From positions 5,046,001 through 5,110,000 of the forward strand of contig NZ_CP095376.1 of NCBI RefSeq assembly GCF_023008405.1: a DNA stretch of 64,000 nucleotides, written 5' to 3'. Made by a program: the position numbers and the translations under genes. The notes below the pieces were generated by a model. It was not told the DNA's origin. It did no database searches and worked only from the letters and a program-made list of their open reading frames with translations. This document shows, piece by piece, positions 50,214 to 57,480 of the stretch. The stretch comes from Amycolatopsis sp. FBCC-B4732 (GTDB lineage: Bacteria > Actinomycetota > Actinomycetes > Mycobacteriales > Pseudonocardiaceae). The number at the start of each line of letters is the position of its first letter. Position 1 is the stretch's first letter.

Positions 50214-50951
50214 GTGGCCCAGGACACGACATGGCAGATCCCCAAGGTCGCGGTCGCCGTCGACCTCGCGATCCTCACCGTCCGCGAAGAGCGGCTGAAC
50301 ATCCTGCTCGTCGAGCGCGCGGAAGCGCCCTACCGCGGGCAGCTCGCGCTCCCGGGCGGGTTCATCGCCTCCGAGGACGAGGACATCGACGTCGCGGCCG
50401 CCCGCGAGCTGGCCGAGGAGACCGGCCTGGCGGCCGATCGGCTGCATCTGGAACAGTTGCGGACCTACGGCGGGCCGGACCGTGATCCTCGGGGGAGGGT
50501 GGTGACCGTGTGCTACCTGGCGCTGGTGCCCGACCTGCCCATCCCGGCGGCGGGCGGGGACGCGCGCGCCGCGCGCTGGGAAGCGGTCGCCGACGTCGAG
50601 GGCACGGACGCGCCGGTCGCCTTCGACCACCGGGCGATCATCGCCGACGCGGTGGAGCGGGCGCGCGGCAAGCTCGAGTACACGACCCTCGCCACGGCGT
50701 TCTGCGCGGCCGAGTTCACGATCAGCGAGCTGCGGCGCGTCTACGAAATCGTCTGGGGCCACCGGCTCGACCACCGCAACTTCCACCGCAAGATCACCGG
50801 GGTGACCGGCTTCCTGGTACCCACCGGCGACCGGACGGCCCGGGACGGCGGCCGGCCCGCCGCGCTCTACCGGCGTGGCCCGGCGACGGTCCTGCACCCG
50901 CCGATCCTGCGCGGGCACAACCTGAACGACGCAGAAAGCGAGATCGCGTGA
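50214..50951 (+). CDS. NUDIX-winged helix regulator, NrtR-like
   Basis: The 245-aa protein combines a NUDIX domain and a C-terminal winged helix. The Nudix box is AAARELAEETGL preceded by PGGFIASEDEDID, with one residue more than usual between Gly and the first Glu, and catalytic residues retained. The tail, FTISELRRVYEIVWGHRLD then FHRKITG, is the DNA-binding part of NrtR regulators, which sense ADP-ribose and control NAD genes. It starts at GTG 50214. It overlaps the nucleosidase gene by four bases. In this operon it is probably the regulator, and may report on NAD or ADP-ribose changes. Confidence 0.87.
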   Translation: MAQDTTWQIPKVAVAVDLAILTVREERLNILLVERAEAPYRGQLALPGGFIASEDEDIDVAAARELAEETGLAADRLHLEQLRTYGGPDRDPRGRVVTVCYLALVPDLPIPAAGGDARAARWEAVADVEGTDAPVAFDHRAIIADAVERARGKLEYTTLATAFCAAEFTISELRRVYEIVWGHRLDHRNFHRKITGVTGFLVPTGDRTARDGGRPAALYRRGPATVLHPPILRGHNLNDAESEIA

Positions 50952-51688
50952 ACGACGTTCCGGAACCCACGATCGTGGTGCTGACCGCGCTGGAGGTGGA
51001 GTACGCGGCCGTGCGGGCGCTGCTGGCCGGGCGCCGGGTGGAGACCCACCGCTCGGGCACCCGGTTCGAGGTGGGCCGCCCGCCGCGCGGCCGGGGCTCG
51101 GCCGTCCTCGCGCTGACCGGCCAGGGCAACCAGGCGGCGGCCATCCTCACCGAACGCGCGATCGCCACCTACGACCCGCGGGCGCTGCTGTTCGTCGGCG
51201 TCGCCGGTGCCCTGCACGACGACCTCGAGCCCGGCGACGTCGTCGTGGGCACCAAGGTCTACGGCTACCACGGCGGCAAAGACGAGGATTCCGGCTTCCG
51301 CGCCCGGCCGCAGGCGTGGGAGATCCCCTACGAGCTCGACCAGATCGCCCGGCACGTCGCCCGCGAGGAGGACTGGCTCCCCGAGGGGCGCCGTCCGTCG
51401 GTGCACTTCCGGCCGATCGCCGCCGGGGAGGTCGTGCTCAACTCGCGCACCACTCCCCTGGCCGAGCAGCTGCGCACGAACTACGACGACGCCGCCGCGA
51501 TCGAGATGGAAAGCGCCGGCGTCGCCAAGGCGGGTCACCTCAACCGGAACCTGCCGGTGGTCGCCGTCCGGGGCATCAGCGACAAGGCCGACGGCCACAA
51601 GCACGCTGCCGACCAGGCCGGCTGGCAGCCCGTCGCGGCGGCGAACGCGGCGGCCTTCGCCTTCGCCCTCGCCGCCGAGCTCCCGTGA
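50948..51688 (+). CDS. Stand-alone nucleosidase of the PNP/MTAN superfamily
   Basis: It starts at GTG 50948 inside the previous stop. The 246-aa protein has the phosphorylase/nucleosidase fold: IVVLTALEVEYAAVRALL at strand 1, LFVGVAGALHDDLEPGDVVV (oxyanion/phosphate loop), the ribose-binding IEMESAGVAKAG, and VRGISDKADGHK with the catalytic Asp. The ISD-x-AD motif is that of MTA/SAH nucleosidases and of PNP-type effectors that cleave adenine nucleotides. It is a close paralogue of the nucleosidase domain of the next gene, with which it is translationally coupled. Substrate cannot be read from sequence. Confidence 0.88.
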   Translation: MNDVPEPTIVVLTALEVEYAAVRALLAGRRVETHRSGTRFEVGRPPRGRGSAVLALTGQGNQAAAILTERAIATYDPRALLFVGVAGALHDDLEPGDVVVGTKVYGYHGGKDEDSGFRARPQAWEIPYELDQIARHVAREEDWLPEGRRPSVHFRPIAAGEVVLNSRTTPLAEQLRTNYDDAAAIEMESAGVAKAGHLNRNLPVVAVRGISDKADGHKHAADQAGWQPVAAANAAAFAFALAAELP

Positions 51689-54600
51689 CCGCCACGGTCG
51701 TGGTACTGACCGCCCTCGAAACGGAATACGCGGCCGTGCGGGCGGTGCTGGGCGACCGCCGCGTCACGGCGCACCCGTCGGGCACGCGGTTCGAGGTGGG
51801 CGTGCCGCCCGCCGGCGGGGCCACGATCGTCCTCGCGCTCACCGGCCAGGGCAACCAGGGCGCCGCCGTCCTGACCGAACGCGCGATCGCGACCTTCGCG
51901 CCCAGCGCGCTGCTGTTCGTCGGCATCGCCGGGGCGCTCCACGACGACCTCGGCCCCGGCGACGTCGTCGTGGCGACCAAGGTCTACGGCTACCACGGCG
52001 GCAAGGACGAGGACGACGGCTTCCGGAACCGGCCGCAGGCCTGGGAAATCCCGCACGAGCTCGACCAGATCGCCCGGCACGTCGCCCGCGAAGGGCGCTG
52101 GCTCCCGGACTCCCCCGGACCCCCGCCGCCGGTGCACTTCCGGCCGATCGCCGCCGGCGAAGTCGTGCTCGGCTCCCGCACCGCTCCCCTGGCCGCCCGG
52201 CTGCGCACCGCCTACGACGACGCGGCCGCGATCGAAATGGAAAGCGCGGGCGTCGCCAAAGCGGGTCACCTCAACCACGGCCTGCCGGTGCTGACCGTCC
52301 GGGGCATCGGCGACGACGGCGCCGAAGTGACCGCGGCCGCGCACGCCGCCGCGTTCGCGCTGGCCCTCGCCGTCGAAGTCCCGGCCCGGCCGGGCGGGGT
52401 GACGACGGGCGTGCACTGGCCGCACCGGGCCGGCGTGGTGCCCGCCCGCGCGGACGGCTTCCAGGACCGCGAAGTCACGCTCGACGCCATCACGGTGCTG
52501 TCCGGACTGGGCGGCGTCGGGAAGACGCAGCTGGCCGCGGACTTCGCCGAACGGGCGTGGGCCGCCCGCGAAGTCGACCTGCTGGCCTGGATCACCGCGG
52601 AGTCCCGCGACGCGATCCTGACGGCCTACGCGCAGCTGGCGAAGACGCTCACCGGCATCGACGACGCCGACCCGGAGCAGGGCGCACGCCGCCTCCTGGA
52701 GTGGCTCGCCTCGACCCCGAAGCGCTGGCTGCTGGTGCTCGACGACGTGCAGCACCCCGCGGACCTGCACGGCCTCTGGCCGCCGGCCGCCGGGCGGGTG
52801 GTCCTCACGACCCGGCGGCGCGACGCCGCACTCGCCGGCGACCGGCGGCGGATCGTCGACGTCGGCCAGTTCACCGCCGCGGAGTCGCGGGCGTACCTGA
52901 ACCGCAAGCTCGCCGCCCGCCCGCACCTGGCCGACGACGTCGCCGGGCTGGCCGACGACCTCGGGCACCTGCCGCTGGCGCTCGCCCAGGCCGCGGCGTA
53001 CGTCCTCGACCGCGAGCTGCCCTGTTCGGCGTACCGGCAGCGGTTCCGGGAACGCAAGCTGGCGGCGGTCCTGCCCGACGACCACCAGGCCACGGTGACG
53101 GCGACCTGGGCGTTGTCGATCGCCCACGCCGACCGGCTCGAACCCGCGGGCCTGGCCGGCCCGCTGCTGCGGTTCCTGAGCGTCCTCGATCCCCACGGCA
53201 TCCCCCATTCCGTGCTCACCGCGCCGGCCGCGCTGGACTTCCTGCGCAAAGCGACCCGCCGGCGCCCGACCGCGGAAGACGCCCGCGACGCACTGGGCTG
53301 CCTGCACCGCCTGAACCTCGTCAGCCTCGACCCGCACGCGGTCCGCGTCCACGCCCTGGTGCAGCGCGCGAGCCGGGACGACCTGCGCCCCAAGGACTTC
53401 GCGCGGATCACGCGGGCGGCCGCGGACGCGCTGGTGCAGGCGTGGCCGCCGGTGGAGTCGGATCGGACGCTGGTGCAAGCGTTGCGGCGCAGCACTTTCG
53501 CCCTGCAGGCCACCGGTGACGTCGAGCAGCTCTGGCGCCGGGGGTGTCACGTGGCGCTCTTCCAAGCGGGCCGGAGCCTTCGCGAGAACGGGCAGCCCGG
53601 CGCGGCGATCACGTACTTCGGGCAGCTCGGCCGCACCGCGGCGGACCGACTCGGCGGCACCCACCTCGACACTTCGATCGCACGTTTCGACCTGGCGGTT
53701 TCCCTGGGAGACTCCGGCGACCCGCGCGGAGCTGTCGAGGCGCTGAGCGGCCTCCTCGCGAATCTGGACCGGGTCCCCGGGCGGACGCACGAGCTGACGT
53801 TGACCGCGCGCAGCACCTTGGCCAGTTACCTCGGCCAGACGGGGAACTTCGCCGGGGCGGTGGCGGTGTACGAGAGCCTCCTGCCGGACCTGGAGCGGGT
53901 GCTCGGGGCCGAGCACCAAGCCACCTCGGCCAGCCGGCAGAACCTCGCGATCATGCGGGACGCCGCCGGCGACCCGTCCGGCGTGGCCGAGGTCGAGCGG
54001 TCGGTCGAGGAGCGGCGTCGCGCGCTCGGCCCGGATCACCCCGACACCTTGAGCGCCCGCGTCGCCGCGGCCAGGCTTCGGGGCGCCACCGGGGACCTCG
54101 CCGGCGGCATGGCCGCCTACGAGAGTCTCCTGCCGGACCTGGAACGGGTGTTCGGGCCGGAGCACGCCGCCACCTTGACCACCCGCAGGGCCGCGGCCGG
54201 CTTGCGGGGCGAGTCGGGTGACCTCGCCGGAGCGGTGGCCCACCTCGAACCGTTGCTGGCCGACCAGCGACGCGTGCTCGGCCCCGACCACCCCGACGTG
54301 CTGAACACGCGCCTCGGCCTCGCCTGGTTCCGCGGCCTCGCCGGCGAACCGGCACCGGCCGAGTACGAGGCACTGATCCAGGACCAGCGGCGGGTCCTCG
54401 GCCCGGATCACCCCGACACCTTCACCGCCCGGCACAACCTCGCCGCGTTGCGGGCCAGAGCCGGAGATCCGGCCGGCGCGGCGGCCGTCGTCGAGGGATT
54501 GCTGCCGGACCTGAGCCGCGTGTTCGGGCCGGGCAGCCCGAACGTGCTGACCACCCGCCACAACCTCGCGCGCTTCCGCGGCTGGGCGGGAGATCCGGCG

Positions 54601-54834
54601 GGAGCCGTGGCAGCGCTGGAAAACCTCGTGCCGGACCTCGACCGCGTCCTCGGGCCGCAGCACCCCACCACGTTGACGGCTCGCCACACCCTCGCCACCT
54701 TGCGCGGCGAGACCGGGGACCCGTCCGGAGCCGTGGCGGCACTGGAGGAGTTGATCCCGGTCATGGACCGCGTCCTCGGACCGGAGCACCCCGAAACCAC
54801 GGGCGCCCTCAAGGACCTCAAGCGCTTCCGGTGA
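51685..54834 (+). CDS. Nucleosidase-NB-ARC-TPR STAND protein (NLR-like)
   Basis: It starts at GTG 51685, overlapping the previous TGA. The 1,049-aa protein has three parts. Residues 1-237 are a PNP/MTAN nucleosidase domain very similar to the preceding gene's product (IEMESAGVAKAGHLN; catalytic-Asp loop VRGIGDDGAE). Residues 245-530 are NB-ARC: Walker A SGLGGVGKTQL (about 273-283), Walker B WLLVLDDVQ, VVLTTRRRD and the GLPLA-like GHLPLALAQAAAYV. Residues 605-1049 hold about nine 46-residue TPRs of the LGPDHPDTLTARHNLA type. The same order is known from fungal and animal NLR-like proteins. Inference: oligomerisation on trigger recognition activates nucleotide cleavage. Confidence 0.9.
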   Translation: MTATVVVLTALETEYAAVRAVLGDRRVTAHPSGTRFEVGVPPAGGATIVLALTGQGNQGAAVLTERAIATFAPSALLFVGIAGALHDDLGPGDVVVATKVYGYHGGKDEDDGFRNRPQAWEIPHELDQIARHVAREGRWLPDSPGPPPPVHFRPIAAGEVVLGSRTAPLAARLRTAYDDAAAIEMESAGVAKAGHLNHGLPVLTVRGIGDDGAEVTAAAHAAAFALALAVEVPARPGGVTTGVHWPHRAGVVPARADGFQDREVTLDAITVLSGLGGVGKTQLAADFAERAWAAREVDLLAWITAESRDAILTAYAQLAKTLTGIDDADPEQGARRLLEWLASTPKRWLLVLDDVQHPADLHGLWPPAAGRVVLTTRRRDAALAGDRRRIVDVGQFTAAESRAYLNRKLAARPHLADDVAGLADDLGHLPLALAQAAAYVLDRELPCSAYRQRFRERKLAAVLPDDHQATVTATWALSIAHADRLEPAGLAGPLLRFLSVLDPHGIPHSVLTAPAALDFLRKATRRRPTAEDARDALGCLHRLNLVSLDPHAVRVHALVQRASRDDLRPKDFARITRAAADALVQAWPPVESDRTLVQALRRSTFALQATGDVEQLWRRGCHVALFQAGRSLRENGQPGAAITYFGQLGRTAADRLGGTHLDTSIARFDLAVSLGDSGDPRGAVEALSGLLANLDRVPGRTHELTLTARSTLASYLGQTGNFAGAVAVYESLLPDLERVLGAEHQATSASRQNLAIMRDAAGDPSGVAEVERSVEERRRALGPDHPDTLSARVAAARLRGATGDLAGGMAAYESLLPDLERVFGPEHAATLTTRRAAAGLRGESGDLAGAVAHLEPLLADQRRVLGPDHPDVLNTRLGLAWFRGLAGEPAPAEYEALIQDQRRVLGPDHPDTFTARHNLAALRARAGDPAGAAAVVEGLLPDLSRVFGPGSPNVLTTRHNLARFRGWAGDPAGAVAALENLVPDLDRVLGPQHPTTLTARHTLATLRGETGDPSGAVAALEELIPVMDRVLGPEHPETTGALKDLKRFR

Positions 54835-55429
54835 CCGCGATCCGCAGCTCCAGCGTCCGCGCCCACTCGCGCACGATCTGCTTGCGCCGCTTGGTGTCGT
54901 CGGTCAGCAGGTTCGCCAGCCCGAGCCCGCGGCCCAGGTCCAAAGTGGCCTGGACGAGCTCGCGCACCCCGGGCCGGGACTCGTCGACGCCGAGCAGTTC
55001 CACCGCCACGCGGTGCGCCTCGCGGCCGACCCGGGCCTCCAGGGGCACCAGCACGTCGCGCAGGGCGTCGTCGGTCGCCGCGACCGCCCACAGTTGCAGA
55101 GCCGCGCGGAACAGCGGGCCGGTGTAGAGGTTCAGCACCATCTCGACGACGCGCTCGATCCGGGACGCGCCGGTCGGCAGGTCCGCCGCCTGGGCACGAA
55201 GCTCGTCGATCTGGGACTGGCCGAGCAGGTCGACCGCCGCCACCACGAGGTCCTCGCGGGCCGGGAAGTGGTGCTGGGCCGCGCCGCGGGAAACGCCCGC
55301 CCGCTCGGCGATCCCGGCCACCGTCACGCCGTGCCAGCCGCGCTCGCCGAAGCTGTCGAGCGCGGCCTCGATCAGCCGCCGCCGCGTGGTGCGGCTGCGT
55401 TCCTGCTGGGGTTCGCGGACGCCGGTCAA
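54818..55429 (-). CDS. TetR-family regulator of the catabolic operon
   Basis: The 203-aa repressor reads RTTRRRLIEAALDSFGERGW then ERAGVSRGAAQHHFPAREDL, the classical TetR helix-turn-helix. The TTG at 55429 overlaps the SDR stop (TTGA), making it the last gene of the operon. Its 3' end overlaps the convergent STAND gene by 17 bp. The ligand is probably an acyl-CoA or terpenoid intermediate of the pathway, in analogy with AtuR-type regulators. The operator is not evident; the 26-bp palindrome before the SDR gene is one candidate. Confidence 0.87.
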   Translation of the reverse strand: MTGVREPQQERSRTTRRRLIEAALDSFGERGWHGVTVAGIAERAGVSRGAAQHHFPAREDLVVAAVDLLGQSQIDELRAQAADLPTGASRIERVVEMVLNLYTGPLFRAALQLWAVAATDDALRDVLVPLEARVGREAHRVAVELLGVDESRPGVRELVQATLDLGRGLGLANLLTDDTKRRKQIVREWARTLELRIAVTGSA

Positions 55430-56262
55430 GCCGGGTCCACCCAGAAGTCGAGCTGCAGGTCTTCCTCCGCGGTGTCGCCGGCGCGGTACTTCGCGAAGTC
55501 GGTGACGCCCTCCGCGCGCAGCACTTCGTCGTCCAGGAAGAAGTTCCCGGTGGCCTCGCCGCTCGGCTTCGTCAGGATCGCGTACGCGGCGTCGGCCATG
55601 ATCTCCGGCGTGCGGCTGCGCGAAGCCAGTTCGGCGCCGACGACGTTGCGGATCGCCGCGGTGTCGATCGTCGTGCGCGGCCACAGCGAGTTGACCGAGA
55701 CGCCGTCGCCCTTCAGCTCCGCCGCCAGCCCGACGGTCACCAGGCTCATCGAGTACTTCGCGATGCTGTAGGCGAGGTGCCCGGCGGTGAACCACTTCTC
55801 GTCGAGGCTGATCGGCGGCGACAGCGTCAGGATGTGGGCGTTCTCCGAAGCGCGCAGGTGCGGAATGGCCAGTTTGGACAGCAGGAACGTGCCGCGCGCG
55901 TTGATGTCCTGCATCAGGTCGTAGCGCTTCATGCCGACCTGCTCGGTCGGCGTCAGGTCGATCGCGCTGGCGTTGTTCACCACGACGTCGATGCCGCCGA
56001 ACTGCTCGGCGGTCTTCGCCACGGCGGCCGCGACACCCTCGTCGTCGCGGACGTCGCCGAGGATCGGCAGCGCGTGCCCGCCGGCCTTCTCGATCGCTTC
56101 CGCCGCCGTGTAGATCGTGCCGGGCAGCTTCGGGTGCGGCTCGGCGGTCTTGGCCAGCAGCGCCACGTTCGCGCCATCCTTCGCGGCCCGCAGCGCGATC
56201 GCTTCACCGATCCCCCGGCTGCCGCCGGACATGATGATCGTCCTGCCGTCCAAACCAGCCAT
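55426..56262 (-). CDS. Short-chain dehydrogenase, HSDL2/AtuG-like
   Basis: The 278-aa classical SDR has GGSRGIGEAIALRAA at the cofactor loop, NNASAI on strand 4, and the catalytic YSIAK with an upstream Ser (LTLSPP). The late segment SVNSLWPRTTIDTAAI marks the group that includes hydroxysteroid dehydrogenase-like 2 and citronellol/citronellal dehydrogenases. In this operon it may oxidise an alcohol or hydroxyacyl intermediate. It follows GGAGG and overlaps the TetR gene by four bases. Confidence 0.88.
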   Translation of the reverse strand: MAGLDGRTIIMSGGSRGIGEAIALRAAKDGANVALLAKTAEPHPKLPGTIYTAAEAIEKAGGHALPILGDVRDDEGVAAAVAKTAEQFGGIDVVVNNASAIDLTPTEQVGMKRYDLMQDINARGTFLLSKLAIPHLRASENAHILTLSPPISLDEKWFTAGHLAYSIAKYSMSLVTVGLAAELKGDGVSVNSLWPRTTIDTAAIRNVVGAELASRSRTPEIMADAAYAILTKPSGEATGNFFLDDEVLRAEGVTDFAKYRAGDTAEEDLQLDFWVDPA

Positions 56263-56281
56263 GTGAAACCTCCGTGAAGAA

Positions 56282-56307
56282 GCGGCACTTTCACGTGAAA
56301 GTGCCGC
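56282..56307. promoter_or_regulatory. 26-bp perfect palindrome within the operon
   Basis: GCGGCACTTTCAC (56282-56294) is followed at once by its exact complement (56295-56307), between the acyl-CoA dehydrogenase stop and the SDR ribosome site. It can act as a terminator/attenuator hairpin or as a dimer operator; I cannot tell which. Confidence 0.7.
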
Positions 56308-56313
56308 CTCGGG

Positions 56314-57480
56314 TCAGTAGGACTTGGGCAGGCCGAGGCTGTGCTGGCCGACGAAGTTGAGCACCATCTCGCGGCTGACCGGGGCGATCCGGCCCAGGCG
56401 CACCGCCGTGACCAGGGTGCCGAGGCCGTATTCGGTGGCGAGGCCGTTGCCGCCGTGGGTCTGCACGGCCTGGTCGGTCGCGCGGATGGCGACCTCGGCG
56501 GCGGCGTACTTGGCCATGTTGGCCGACTCCCCCGCGCCGAAGTCGTCGCCGGAGTCGTAGAGCGACGCCGCCTTCTGCGTCATCAGCTTCGCCAGCTCCA
56601 GCTCGATCTTGATCTCGGCCAGCGGGTGCGCGAGGCCCTGGTGGGAGCCGATCGGGGTGCCCCAGACCTGCCGCTGGTTCGCGTAGCCGACAGCCTTGCT
56701 CAACGCGTAGCGCGCGATGCCGAGGGAGAACGACGCACCCATGATGCGTTCGGGGTTGAGGCCCGCGAACAGCTGCGCGATGGCCGCGTCCTCTTCGCCG
56801 ACCAGCGCCTCGGCCGGGAGCTTGACGTCGTCGAGGAACAGCGAGAACTGGTTCTCCGGCGCGATGATGTCCATCGGGATCTTCGTGTACTCGAAGCCGT
56901 CGGTGCCGGTCGGCAGGATGAACAGCGCCGGCTTGAGCTTGCCGGTCTTCGAGTCCTCCATGCGCCCGACGACGAGCACCGCGTCGGCCTCGTCGACGCC
57001 GGAGATGTAGACCTTGCGTCCACTGAGGACCCAGCCGTCGCCGTCGCGCTTGGCGGTGGTGGTGATCTTGTGCGAGTTCGACCCGGCGTCGGGCTCGGTG
57101 ATCGCGAAGACCATCCGCTTGCTGCCGTCGGCGATCCCGGGCAGCCACTGCTTCTTCTGCTCGTCGGTGCCGAACCGGGAGATCACGGTGCCGCAGATGG
57201 CCGGCGAGACGACCATGAGCAGCAGCGGCGAGCCCGCCGCGGCGAGTTCTTCGAGCACCGCGGCGAGGTCGGCGATGCCCGCGCCCCCGCCGCCGTACTC
57301 CTCGGGGATGTTGACGCCGAGGTAGCCCAGCCGGCCGGCCTCGTCCCACAGCTCGTGGGTTTTCTCGTCCGCCCGCGCCTTGCGCGCGTAGTACTCGTGC
57401 CCGTACTTGGTGCCCAGTTCGGCGACGGCCTTGCGAAGCGCGATCCGCTCCTCCGGCTCGATGAAGTTCATGGCGTTCAT
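56314..57480 (-). CDS. Acyl-CoA dehydrogenase
   Basis: The 388-aa flavoprotein has the three-domain ACAD layout. The FAD/substrate signature FAITEPDAGSNSHKI is on the middle strand, and QTHGGNGLATEYGLGTLVTA is near the C-terminus, where the flavin-contacting residues lie. It probably introduces the alpha,beta double bond of a branched or terpenoid acyl-CoA (AtuD/citronellyl-CoA dehydrogenase-like) before carboxylation. The start ATG 57480 overlaps the carboxylase alpha stop (ATGA). Confidence 0.9.
   Translation of the reverse strand: MNAMNFIEPEERIALRKAVAELGTKYGHEYYARKARADEKTHELWDEAGRLGYLGVNIPEEYGGGGAGIADLAAVLEELAAAGSPLLLMVVSPAICGTVISRFGTDEQKKQWLPGIADGSKRMVFAITEPDAGSNSHKITTTAKRDGDGWVLSGRKVYISGVDEADAVLVVGRMEDSKTGKLKPALFILPTGTDGFEYTKIPMDIIAPENQFSLFLDDVKLPAEALVGEEDAAIAQLFAGLNPERIMGASFSLGIARYALSKAVGYANQRQVWGTPIGSHQGLAHPLAEIKIELELAKLMTQKAASLYDSGDDFGAGESANMAKYAAAEVAIRATDQAVQTHGGNGLATEYGLGTLVTAVRLGRIAPVSREMVLNFVGQHSLGLPKSY

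Noticed and set aside
51535..54789. Very long open frame antisense to the NLR-like gene (over 1,000 codons)
   Set aside because: It is a shadow caused by extreme third-position GC bias of the plus-strand gene; its translation is Arg/Gly-rich low complexity without motifs.
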